A program made the position numbers and the translations under genes. From Rhipicephalus microplus (lineage: Eukaryota > Arthropoda > Arachnida > Ixodida > Ixodidae), in the NCBI RefSeq assembly GCF_043290135.1, contig NC_134705.1:99574239-99638238 (forward strand): 64,000 nucleotides of DNA. Reading direction: 5' to 3'. The notes beneath the pieces were generated by a model that did no database searches, was not told the DNA's origin, and worked only from the letters and a program-made list of their open reading frames with translations. Within the stretch, counting starts at the first letter, position 1. Each line of letters begins with the position of its first letter. Shown piece after piece: positions 55,367 to 64,000 of this stretch.

Positions 55367-55760
55367 TCGTGACTTCAATATGTTTTTAATTCCCCCGTGT
55401 GTGCCGGGATCCACTCGAGGTACTCGGGTACAATTTTGCCATTCTCCAAGTGTTCTACTCTGTGGTTCAGGATTTTGGCTGCTTTGGTAGATACCCATTT
55501 CTTTGTAAAATTTCTAATGGCCATCTTGGAGTCACTCAAAATAATATGTCGTGTTTTCTTTCAATGATTACGGCAAGTGCAATGGCCATTTCATCTGTTG
55601 CCTCCGACGATTTGATCCTTAAAGAGCCCGACGTCACGGTCTTTCCTTTTGTGTCAATGACCGCCATTGCGAAGAGGTAGCCACGCACAACCCTATTACT
55701 GATGTCATTATTTCGGGAATACCAGGCGGCGTCTGCAAAAAGCATACCATCGCGCGCAAC
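55367..55760 (-). pseudogene. I-type LINE 3' end, RNase H part (unit 2, right of insertion)
   Basis: Matches 21925-22335. 55536-55745 reads VVRGYLFAMAVIDTKGKTVT and ATDEMAIALAVIIERKH (RNase H Asp and Glu blocks). With 42063-42717 it forms one fragment split by LINE A. Confidence 0.75.
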
Positions 55761-55799
55761 GTGCTTTTAAGCATTATTTCCGTGCGGCATTTTTGTCTC

Positions 55800-56745
55800 T
55801 AAACGTTGTGTGCACATGTACTAAACTCGGTATTACGTGACGCGAAATGACGACATATGTATATGACACATACAAACGTGATAATCACGACATGCGTGTC
55901 ATGTAACAACATGACTACATTCCACACTCATGATGCGCTTGCGGCCGATTCGCTAGCTTCACACACGCAAATTTTTTATTACGTGACGTCAGTTGATGAA
56001 GAAGGCATGCGACTGGTGCAGACACAATAGTCATGAGATGTTTGTCATGTGAGAACATGACTACATGCCACAGTTATATGGTGAATCAATTTCGACGTGG
56101 CGGGATGCGCGTATTCACCGGCCTTCATTTCGACGCGTCACGCCAGGCGCCGGTCCTGCCATATACTCGCAGGCACGCGCCGCGCTGCGTTGTTTTGACG
56201 CATGCGCGTTTCAGCGCGTCCGGCGTCCCTTCGTCACAAAAAGAGGGAGACGCAGTGTTGTCTAGGTAACGCACCGGCGCGAAATACAACATGTCGCAAT
56301 TTGCGCCGGTTGCCATCGGACTACGCCGACGGACGCTGGTCGCGCCTGGCGTCATACTATTAGAATGCTCGCCTTTTGCTAATGTAGCTTCGGTGTACTC
56401 AGCGTGCGCGTGCGTCAACGCTACATTGGAGTATACTGGGCCATTCATGATGCTGTCGCTGCCGTTTTGCGAGCTCCACATATACCAACGTTGGTGTTAC
56501 GTTACATCAATGGATGTCGAAAGTATATGTCTGGTGCAAACATGATAATCCTGACACATGTGTCATGTAAGAGCATGATAACATACCACGCTCATTGCGT
56601 GCTCACGGTGGTTTCGCTAGCTCCACATATACTAATTTTTGTATCCCGTGACTTGAATAGATGATGAAAGTAAATGCTAAATATAATTATAATAATCAAA
56701 ACACAAAAATTATGTACAACATGATTTACCTCCACCTCGTAACGT
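55800..56745. repeat. Tandem array with period about 145 bp (unit 2)
   Basis: Counterpart of 22380-23320 with the same words and the same CpG-rich interruption at about 56088-56470, so array and interruption predate the duplication. Confidence 0.7.
56088..56470. repeat. CpG-rich segment with hairpin (unit 2)
   Basis: Counterpart of 22668-23047. The hairpin is at 56273-56310 with arms ACCGGCGCGAAATAC and GCAATTTGCGCCGGT and the identical loop AACATGTC. Compared with unit 1, one A-T pair has become G-C. Confidence 0.6.
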
Positions 56746-56948
56746 CGTGCTGATTTTAAAACCTTCCTCATTCGTGTTTCGCATATCATCGATTCCCACT
56801 GTACGTGGGATCTGCCATTTTTTTATGTGCTCATCCCGCATTACGAGACGTCAGCTTGCCAGTAAGGTAAGCACTACGGCTTCTTCATGCTCAGTCGTCC
56901 AACAGAGAAAGAGAGTGAGCAAGATGGAATGAAAAAAGGCAGGAGGGT

Positions 56949-56952
<4 letters not shown>

Positions 56953-57000
<48 letters not shown>

Positions 57001-57069
57001 GCACACACAGACACGCACACACACGCACACACGCGCACACACACGCACGCGCGCGCACACACACACACG

Positions 57070-57101
<32 letters not shown>

Positions 57102-57121
57102 CACACACCACACACACGCAC
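56953..57121. repeat. (CA)n microsatellite with CG interruptions (unit 2)
   Basis: About 169 bases, mostly CA with many ACGC and GCGC steps from 56997 on. The unit 1 counterpart is pure and 70 bases long. Confidence 0.95.
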
Positions 57122-57122
57122 A

Positions 57123-60100
57123 AACTAGAATGTCACAAGCGTTCGACGAGGCGGGCCGATCGCCGAAATTTCAGGAGTGCCTTCATCGCTTTTCAGCATG
57201 AAGCTCCATTTTTCCGGCATCCCAAATTCATTTTTTCGGAAAGCGGCCGGACGTCGAGATACGTACTGACAAGGACGGTCTCAGACAGTTGTTTTAGGGA
57301 CACTGACACAAATTATGGTCGATGGTTGTGTCAGAGCCGCAGTGGTCACACGCAGCACAGTCTGCCCATACGATGCGGCAAGGAAAGGCGTTCGTAAAAA
57401 GACATCCCAAGCCCCATGCGATACAAAACGGTTGTCTCAGATCTGAATAAATGCGATGGAATGGTAAGTCATTGGTTTGAGTCGACGCGGCAAAGACGGT
57501 TGTGGAGAAACTCGGGCTTGTTCCACAGAGACCTGGCGACATTGTGAGTGAGCGTGTTAATCCTTGCGGCTGCATCGTTTCTTGACAGTGTAATGGGATC
57601 TATGAAGCTATTTTTGTTAGCATTCTTCGCTGCATCGTAGGCATGCGTGTTATCAATGGTTCTGCAGAGGCCTGGTAATTATTGAAATTTACATCATGTC
57701 TTTTTTGTGATACTTGTTGACACAGTTGTCTTGTTTCCCGCAAACGTAGGTCATGAAACCCATGACATAGTGCAGTTCAAACGCAATACACCGCTGGCTT
57801 TGAAACGGTGAAAATTCACCATTTTAGAGGTGCTTCTTGATCAATCCTGCGGAGCGCGCAGCAGAGGGTGGCGAGCTCTGCAGTTATTGCTGTTTTCACG
57901 TGAGACATTTGAAATCGGGTGGTTTTGGCTTTCGCTGGGAAGATCATGGGTCCTCAAACATTTATCGAACCATTCCTATAATTTTTAACGTGATGTTTGT
58001 TTTCTTCGTGCAGCGTAAGTAGACTCAGCTGCTTCAAAGCTGTGTCGAGACAGCCGCCTTTTTGCGAATTCCTGACACGGCCTAGTGTTCGTTCGTATGG
58101 TCCAAACACCAAGGGGGTCTCAGGATAAGTTGCGGAACTGTGTGGGCTGCTGGAAGGCGCTACCGATAGCTGAATATTCTCTCACAGAAAGGCAAATTTG
58201 GTCAGTCATCGGCAGGCAAAGCAATGTGGTGGGCAGGGATGCGAGCAAGAAGCCTAATATGCACTCGAAGTACCCCTAGAGAAATGTGCGTTGTGGCCGG
58301 ATGATCTTTGGCGATGGTAAGGACATCTGCTGTAGATGTGCACAGTGGAAGTCCAAGACAAATTTTGAGTGCCTGGCCTGGGCGTTTTTGATTGTGCCGA
58401 TACTACTTTTGCAGGCGTTCGTCGAAACTGGCAAGCTGTACTGCAGGTACTCCCGCAACAACGTCCTGTATAGCGGCAACATTGCGCGTACTGATGTGCC
58501 CCACTTATTAGGGGCGAAGCTCCTTATAGTGGCACCCATTCGTCCCCTGTAGTATGTAACAAGTATAACATTTTGACCTCCAAAGTGGTGCCGGTGCGAG
58601 ACTTCTGTGCGTTGTTGAACAATAAAAAATAGTGCTCAATGTACATGTCAATAGCTGCTAATGGGGACTGAGAGACAGGAACATCCGGCTTTTAGCTAAC
58701 GCGCAGGCTGCGATCACCATTAGCAGCCATTGGCATGTACATTGAGACTATCTGACAAGAAAGGGTTGCTACGTTATACTCGCTGGGTGTATCCTACTTC
58801 ACTTTAGAAAGGTTTAGCGTGCGTTGAGCCGCAGTGCCATGAAATGAACTTGTATATACCATGAATGAACTTGAGGTGGTTAAAAATTAGAAGTAGATGC
58901 GAAGCGTAAGTCATAAGAAAGTAAAAGCCGAATTCTCCGCTTCTCATTTCCCATTAGCAGCCATCGGCATGTACATTGAGCACTATCTGACTGAAAAATT
59001 TGCTACTTCATACTCACTGGGCGTAGCCTCCTTGGTTTTCGAAAGGTTTAGCGAGCGTTCGGCCGCAGTGCCATGAATACAGTGAACTAGTATATACCAT
59101 GAACTCGAGGCGGTTAAAGGTGGGAAGCGGACCCGAAGCGCAAGCCGTAAGAAAGTGTGCGTGTGCCACCTCTCGTTTAGTCCTTGGAATGTCCGCTGGA
59201 TGGCGGTGCTTCTATATCGGAAATATATGATGAAAAGATGCGAGATGGTGGTACTTGGAGTGTTGAATAGATGAACGAACGGACACATAGACAGATGCAT
59301 TGATGGACGCAGGGGCGGCTGCATGGAAGAACGGAGGGGCGGACGCACGAACAGACGCACGCACGGACGGGCTGATGGACGCATTGACGGTGACACTGAC
59401 GGACGCATGGATGGACGGAAGCAAGAACGAATTGACAAACGAATTCTTCGCCCCACTCTCCACCATTCAGTTCATGGATATGCTGCCATTTTTTTTCTCC
59501 GAGGAATCAAAAAAGTTGGGAGATGGCTGTTTGCCGCTTCTTTAACGTGGCCACATGGGTGCTACAGCAGAGACTGATTAATAGTGACCCCCAAGAACCT
59601 GTGTGCGGGTATAGCAGAGAATTTTTCTATAGATGGTGAAAAGATATGGCGTCATTGCCTTCCGCGTGCACGCAACCAACGCTGATTTGTCTGAACAGAT
59701 CTAGAGGCTTATTTTCAAAGGTACGCCGATATTGAATTTGCTGCATTATGAAGTCTCGCACGACCCGGCGGACGTGTTACACCAGATGTCAAAACAGCGA
59801 TATCGTCTTCATAGATAGATATATGCACATGCTCTGGCATAGTTCCCACGAGGCCAATCATAACTAGACTGGTTAGTGTGGAGCTGAATACACTACCTTG
59901 GGGTACACTACGGTGTATGTAACGCTCAGCGGTCAGCCCATCATCAGTTTCCATAAACAATGAATGATCTCATATGAAGGTAGCAACAAATGCAGCGGTA
60001 CACTCGCTCAACCAAGCCAACTGACTCAAGGGCGTCAAGTATGGCCTCATGATAGATATTATCATAGGTTACTTTGACATGCAAAAACAATGCTACAGAT

Positions 60101-60780
60101 AGCCGTCGGCTCATTTTCTGGTGTTGTGCGTCAGTCGTCAGGTCAATGACGTTGTCAATGGAGCTACGAAGATGCCGAAAGCCGGTCATGGCATCTGGAT
60201 ATAATCTGTAGCGCTCTAAGAACCGCTCGAGTCTGATAAGTATCATTCGCTCTATCAGCTTGCCCACTGAACTGGCCAGTGCAGTCGGTCCGTACAAAAA
60301 CAGGTCTAGAGGCGATTTTCCAGGTTTGAAAAATGGAAGCAAACGGCTTGTTTTCCATTTTCTCGGAAGAGCTCCAGCTCTCCAAGACTCATTGAACTAG
60401 CCCAGTAAAGCACTAGGTGCATGATTAGTTAGCTTGCATATCAGGAGGTGTAATATACCATCTTGCCCAGGTGACGACGATCGATTACAAGAAGTGAGGA
60501 ACAATGAGAACGACGAGAACACACATGAACGACGGGGAACGACGGAAACACCCATGCGCAATTTGAACGCGCGAGTGTCAAGAAATACCCGACATCGATT
60601 GCGTGGACCCAACGAAGGTATAGAATAAATCTGTTTTAAGAAAAACCTCACATAGGCAACGTTGGCTCTCCCGACGAATGCAGATAATCAATTTCAGGGT
60701 CCCAGCAGGAATCTAACCCAAGCATTCTGGGTGCGAGCGAAGCCTTTTGCCACAGAGATACGCCAGGTCTCGGAACTACT
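57123..60780 (-). pseudogene. Second I-type LINE, ORF2 fragment (unit 2, split by a repeat)
   Basis: Minus strand. RT: SSPGQDGILHLLICKL, PFFKPGKSPLDLFLYGPTA, SVGKLIERMILIRLERFLE, VALFLHVKVTYDN (motif A Asp reads His), RSVPQGSVFSSTLTSLVMIG and ISIYEDDIAVLTSGVTRP (YADD reads YEDD). The thumb follows: HRFLGVTINQSLL, then after the insertion 58504-59485 WGTSVRAMLPLYRTLLREYL and QYSLPVSTNACKSSIG. RNase H remnants are at about 57600-57930, and the C-terminus CAACDHCGSDTTIDHNLCQC at 57300-57370. Inactive. Confidence 0.82.
58504..59485 (-). repeat. GGGGCGAAGC minisatellite repeat, inverted copy in LINE RT
   Basis: On the minus strand it starts CAGCATATCC at 59485, then GGAGAGTGGGGCGAAG, a minisatellite (about 59280-59430) and two tandem copies of the 235-bp subunit. 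It ends GGAGCTTCGCCCCTAAT at about 58504. It interrupts the RT thumb of the second I-type LINE; a short CCA may be the target duplication. It is absent from the unit 1 LINE, but that region is deleted there. Confidence 0.68.
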
Positions 60781-61199
60781 TTGCAAATAGACGCTAATTG
60801 TCGTAAAACATCAATAGTGGTTGCAGTGCTGCCTACCCAAATTTATAAACAATACTTATGTGCTGTTTTGATACAGCCGTCACGTTGAGTTAACGTCAGA
60901 TGTGGTTACTTGCCATAAGCTGCAGTTGATTTATTTCGCAGTGTCGAGGGCCAGCATCTTCGCGAGCATCAGCGCTTCATATCAGCTTCTGGTATTGCTA
61001 ATACGCATGTTTCAGTGGGCATCGTTGCGCAAGTGCAAACAACTGGTTTTATAAACATCTGCAACTCTTCAACCTATGTCTCTGTGTGTGACATTTGTGC
61101 ATTGTTTGATCGTCATTGCTTGACGTGTCACTCAATGAAACAATCGCAACACGGTCAACTTTCATCCCGATGCTTCGCATAACGTCGATTTCCAGGTAC
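60781..61199. other. Unit spacer before Penelope copy 3, no gene seen
   Basis: Closely matches 25441-25859. No conserved reading frame on either strand. Confidence 0.6.
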
Positions 61200-61219
61200 G
61201 TGGGATCTGTAGAATTCTT

Positions 61220-61876
61220 TTGTTGTCTACTGCCTGTTTGTGCGAGAGGGTGTGCAAATGTATTGTAATAGAACTTGTTGGGCTTGTTGGTACATTTATA
61301 AAAGGTAATTCGAGGCATCGGGTGCGTTTCTTTCATGACTTGCTCCACGTGGTTCACTACCGTCTTATTGCGCAATGGTTGGCTGCTCAAAATATTCAAT
61401 TGCTGAAGCAGCAACAGGGTGTACTCACAGAAATGAGGCGGAAGCAGGTCCTGAACCCACTGCTCCAGGTGTTTCATAAGCAGAAAAGGGAAGAACGGAG
61501 GCGCATTGTGATGCTACAGGACGCATACATTCCGGCAGAGATCAAAAGATGGCTTCGGAAGGGACCAAATTTTGCCGTTGCACCTCGCATTTCTGTCCAT
61601 GAACTTGTCGTACTAAACAGGGAATATTCTGCGAAGGCCAATCAAGACCGGGACAGATGCCTACAAGATGGTATGAACTGTTTATCTAAATGTGCACCGC
61701 CGGATCAAGATAGACCTAAAATTAAAGACATAAATAACATCGTGTTGTTTTTTAGAGACCACAGATTAACGTTAATGCTAGCCGACAAAGAACGTTGCTT
61801 TGTGGTCATGTCTGAGGGAGCATACAAAGAAAAGGCTTTAGCGGCTATCAAGAAGAACTTTCGTCTGTTAAGTTGA
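61220..61876 (+). pseudogene. Penelope-like polyprotein N-terminus and RT start, copy 3
   Basis: A 218-codon open frame: RVRFFHDLLHVVHYRLIAQ, KQVLNPLLQVFHKQKREERR, VMLQDAYIPAEIKRWLRKG, PRISVHELVVLNREYSAKAN, LTLMLADKERCFVVMSEGAY and KEKALAAIKKNFRLLS. It shows the uninterrupted order of the parts that are frameshifted in copies 1 and 2. The ATG at 61220 need not be the original start, since the open frame begins upstream. Confidence 0.82.
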
Positions 61877-62323
61877 GAGCGACTCGCGTTAAGTCTAAGT
61901 TCGCTGATTTTTGCAAGAATGCGGGGCTTACAATGTTAGCTAAGGATATAAAGAACAGCAAAGGAAGTAAAGTCAACGTTCTTTGCTCGGCCAAGACACA
62001 CAAACCAGATCTACCTTTTCACACTATTGTTAGTGAAGGAGGGAAATAAACGTTAGCATATTCCTTCAGAGCAAGCTGAAGAATCTCGTGGTGAATGACC
62101 TTTTCCATACAAAGGGCTCAAGTGATGTGTGCGACTTTTCGTGGTCTCGTGATACTACAGGCAACGCCTTTTCAGTGGATGTTGTAGATCTGTATTATTC
62201 CGTGCCACATGGCAAGCTTCTAGCCTCTGTAAAATCCTGCATTGAAGAGAATGGCGTTGATTTTATCAATGATGGAGGCGCTAGTGTAAACAATTCCTCA
62301 TGGCTCTTAGAAATTTATTTCAA
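61877..62323 (+). pseudogene. Penelope-like reverse transcriptase core, copy 3
   Basis: After the stop at 61874-61876 the sequence continues in shifted frames (ADFCKNAGLTMLAKDIKNSK). The frame 62088-62323 has FSVDVVDLYYSVPHGKLLAS (motif A) and ASVNNSSWLLEIYF, cut by the Ruka SINE. The continuation from 62579 is out of frame. Confidence 0.75.
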
Positions 62324-62563
62324 GCCCCGCCGTGGTGGTCTAGTGGCTAAGGTACTCGGCTGCTGACCCGAAGGTCACGGGTTCGATTCCCGGCTGCGGC
62401 GGCTGCATTTCCGATGGAGGCGGAAATGTTGTAGGCCCATGTACTCAGTTTGGGTGCACGTTAAAGAACCCCAGGTGGTCAAAATTTCCGGAGTCCTCCA
62501 CTACGGCGTCTCTCATATCAAATGGTGGTTTTGGGACGTTAAACCCCACAAATCAATCAATCA
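62324..62563 (+). mobile_element. Ruka-type tRNA-derived SINE, copy 2
   Basis: 240 bp, nearly identical to 48323-48564. A box TGGTCTAGTGG at 62336-62346 and B box GGTTCGATTCC at 62380-62390. The tail is AATCAATC. It is flanked by an exact 15-bp duplication AGAAATTTATTTCAA (62309-62323 and 62564-62578). It lies in Penelope copy 3 only, so it inserted after the units separated. Confidence 0.93.
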
Positions 62564-63240
62564 GAAATTTATTTCAATTTAACTTTTATAATGTTTGACG
62601 AAAAGCCTTTTTTTCAGCAGTAGAGAATCTGTATTGGTACCTGTATTGCGCTGGTACTTTGCGATATTTTCTTTACGGATGTAGATAGGGACTCGGAAAA
62701 TGCTTTTGAAGGGGGGGGGGGAGGGGGCTTACAGGTTTTTAAGTACGTTGACAGTTTTTTAAGTTCCTTTAGATTAGCATTGTGATACATCCCCTGATTT
62801 TAATTTAAACATTATTATAAACATAGGACGTGGGCTTCTGTTTACTGTTAAGTTGCCACAAGAAGCTTGTCTTCAAGTTTTAGACTTAAGCATCACGTGG
62901 ATCGATGACCATTTTTGCTGGTCTTATCAACCTCGTGCATGTTGAGAAGGAGTTTTTCCGTACGGTTCTACCCACTCAAATATTGTGAAGAGGAACGTTG
63001 CGTCTTTTTGCTTGCAATCAGCGCTAAAGAGGTCGTGCCAACACAGTATGAAACTTAGTTTCCTCAATCAGGTGAGCCGATAAGAGGCTGCTGGTTTCCC
63101 TCGATCGGTTAATACGGCCATTGCTGAATCACTTCTGCAGAAGTTTAAACGTGGAACACGGGAAGCGATGACTGCTACCCAGCCCTTTAGGATTAGGCCA
63201 CAAGTTGTGCCATATATCTATAAGTTCTCGCACAACCTTG

Positions 63241-64000
63241 GGAAGGCGCTACGGTCGCCAATGGGAGCAAACGCATGTCACATCGGCTTCGTCGAATTGT
63301 GAATCTTTCCGGAGGTTTTTCGAACTCTACCCTTAAAAGTGGCACACCATCGAAGAGATCCAGTCATCGCGAACCCATGGATACCAGCTTTTTGGGTGAG
63401 CGTGAGCTTTACGAGCTTTAAGGCTTGTAAACTTCAATAACTATATTAGGAAGCATCTAGGCCTAACGGTGGTAGGCATGGCGCATACCTTGTCTAACTC
63501 GAAGATCGAAAGAACAGCCCAGATGGACGTAGACGTGGCAGTGACAGGGGAAGCCACATGCCACAACTCTGAACAAACAAAAAGCGTTTTCATGAGTGAA
63601 GACGAAGACGCTGACAGCGTTGCAGATGACTGGTTTGAAGTTACACGAAAAAAAGAGGACGTGCGCGCCAAAACAACGTGTTGAGACAAGAAGACGCCCG
63701 TTCACCAAGCCCGATGCGCCAAGGCCGCCGAAGCATTGTCAGCAAGGTTCTACGAGCAAGCAAGATGCCCAGACTGCCCAGGGACGATATCAAGGTAGTT
63801 GTTTAACCGAGGGATGGGCTTAATATAAGGAGCACGTGTGGTGCGAGTCTTGATGAGGCGATACGCAACGGAACAGGAAAGGATGACGACGAGATGATCA
63901 CAATCTGCCCCGACCCCACGCAAATCATTTTGGTGATAAGCACATTGGAGGAAAGCACAGCGACGAAAATCGCCAAGATGAAAGTTTTGTCTATCAACGG
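63241..64000 (+). mobile_element. I-type LINE C, 5' end, runs off the window
   Basis: The 5' end GGAAGGCGCTACGGTCGCC followed by CACATCGGCTTCG resembles the 5' ends of LINE A and LINE B, so this LINE appears to begin at its true 5' end, inserted in Penelope copy 3. About 225 bases of 5' UTR precede ORF1. Everything after the first part of ORF1 is outside the window. Confidence 0.75.
63469..64000 (+). pseudogene. LINE C ORF1, N-terminal part
   Basis: ATG at 63469 (or 63478) begins MVGMAHTLSNSKIERTAQMD and continues to DDWFEVTRKKEDVRAK, an acidic N-terminus, with a stop at 63682-63684. After a frameshift comes RRRPFTKPDAPRPPKH and, from about 63759, MPRLPRDDIKVVV, a stop, then STCGASLDEAIRN, ITICPDPTQIILVISTLEES and TATKIAKMKVLSIN to the window end. 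The last blocks match LINE A ORF1 at 54530-54871. The stop and shift make it a pseudogene. Confidence 0.78.

Larger units (their letters stand above)
25860..61199 (+). repeat. Composite tandem unit 2 (about 12.2 kb plus later insertions)
   Basis: This is the second copy of the composite unit. Removing the insertions at 26700-30992, 36807-42062, 42718-55358 and 58504-59485 leaves about 12.2 kb. The flanks of each insertion join into sequence that is continuous in unit 1. For example, 42717 joins 55367 to restore what is uninterrupted at about 21915-21930, and 26699 joins 30993 to restore the Penelope reading at about 3911. Confidence 0.8.
61200..63240 (+). repeat. Composite tandem unit 3 (start only)
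   Basis: The third copy begins with the Penelope-like element after the same spacer that precedes it in unit 2 (60780-61199 matches 25440-25859). It is interrupted by a Ruka SINE at 62324-62563 and cut at about 63240 by a LINE that continues past the window. Confidence 0.75.
61200..63240 (+). mobile_element. Penelope-like element, copy 3, 3'-truncated
   Basis: The third copy, with the best preserved N-terminal frame, interrupted by a Ruka SINE (62324-62563). It ends at about 63240 (CGCACAACCT), inside the region before GIY-YIG, where a LINE begins. The YVDD box, near 62740, reads YVDS in the best frame, and a G-run at 62709-62723 breaks the frame. Confidence 0.83.

Noticed and set aside
56851..57201. 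Frames of alternating His-Thr or Cys-Val residues
   Set aside because: Translations of the CA microsatellite (also at 23297-23719).
1..64000. CRISPR array, bacterial operon or prophage
   Set aside because: No regularly spaced identical repeats with unique spacers and no bacterial-type gene layout; the tandem repeats are satellites and minisatellites.

Overview
This window looks like repeat-dense chromatin from an arthropod, most likely a hard tick (Ixodidae; Rhipicephalus or a close relative). The reasons are two copies of a tRNA-derived SINE that I recognise as the tick Ruka family, I-type and L1-type LINEs of the kind that fill tick genomes, Penelope-like, BEL/Pao and Ty3/gypsy retroelements, and no bacterial gene organisation. 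I found no intact host gene. The only host-like exon, a THAP domain, lies inside a P-superfamily transposon. Almost every coding segment is a decayed fragment of a mobile element, so it is annotated as pseudogene or mobile element.

The main structural result is that most of the window is one composite unit of about 12 kb, repeated head to tail. In order, the unit holds: a Penelope-like element (+); an L1-like LINE fragment (-); a spacer; a minisatellite-bearing repeat with GGGGCGAAGC ends; the 3' end of an I-type LINE (-); a tandem array of about 145 bp period with a CpG-rich core; a (CA)n tract; a second I-type LINE (-); and then the Penelope-like element again. Unit 1 is 3097-25859, unit 2 is 25860-61199, and unit 3 starts at 61200. 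Raw lengths differ (22.8 and 35.3 kb) only because different transposons inserted into each. With those removed both are about 12 kb, and paired segments I compared by eye agree at roughly nine bases in ten.

Region by region: 1-3096, BEL/Pao element (-) that cuts into unit 1. Unit 1 carries a TIR element (9249-10229), an LTR-less gypsy fragment (10416-13381), a P-superfamily element with a THAP exon (13492-14398) and a complete LTR retrotransposon (14597-20765) whose integrase precedes its reverse transcriptase. Unit 2 carries a 4.3-kb DNA transposon with terminal inverted repeats of about 790 bp (26700-30992), a near full-length L1-like LINE (36807-42062), and a nested LINE complex (42718-55358): an I-type LINE split by another I-type LINE, itself carrying a Ruka SINE and a CR1-group LINE fragment. 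Unit 3 carries a second Ruka SINE and the start of another I-type LINE (63241 to the window end).

The target-site duplications seen are AGGGATGG, TCGTTCGAAGG, TTTTCGCTTCCTG, AGAAATTTATTTCAA, CACT, TTCCCCAT and GAGGT. They give a relative order of insertion. All coordinates of decayed elements are estimates from reading the sequence by eye; no alignment or database search was run.
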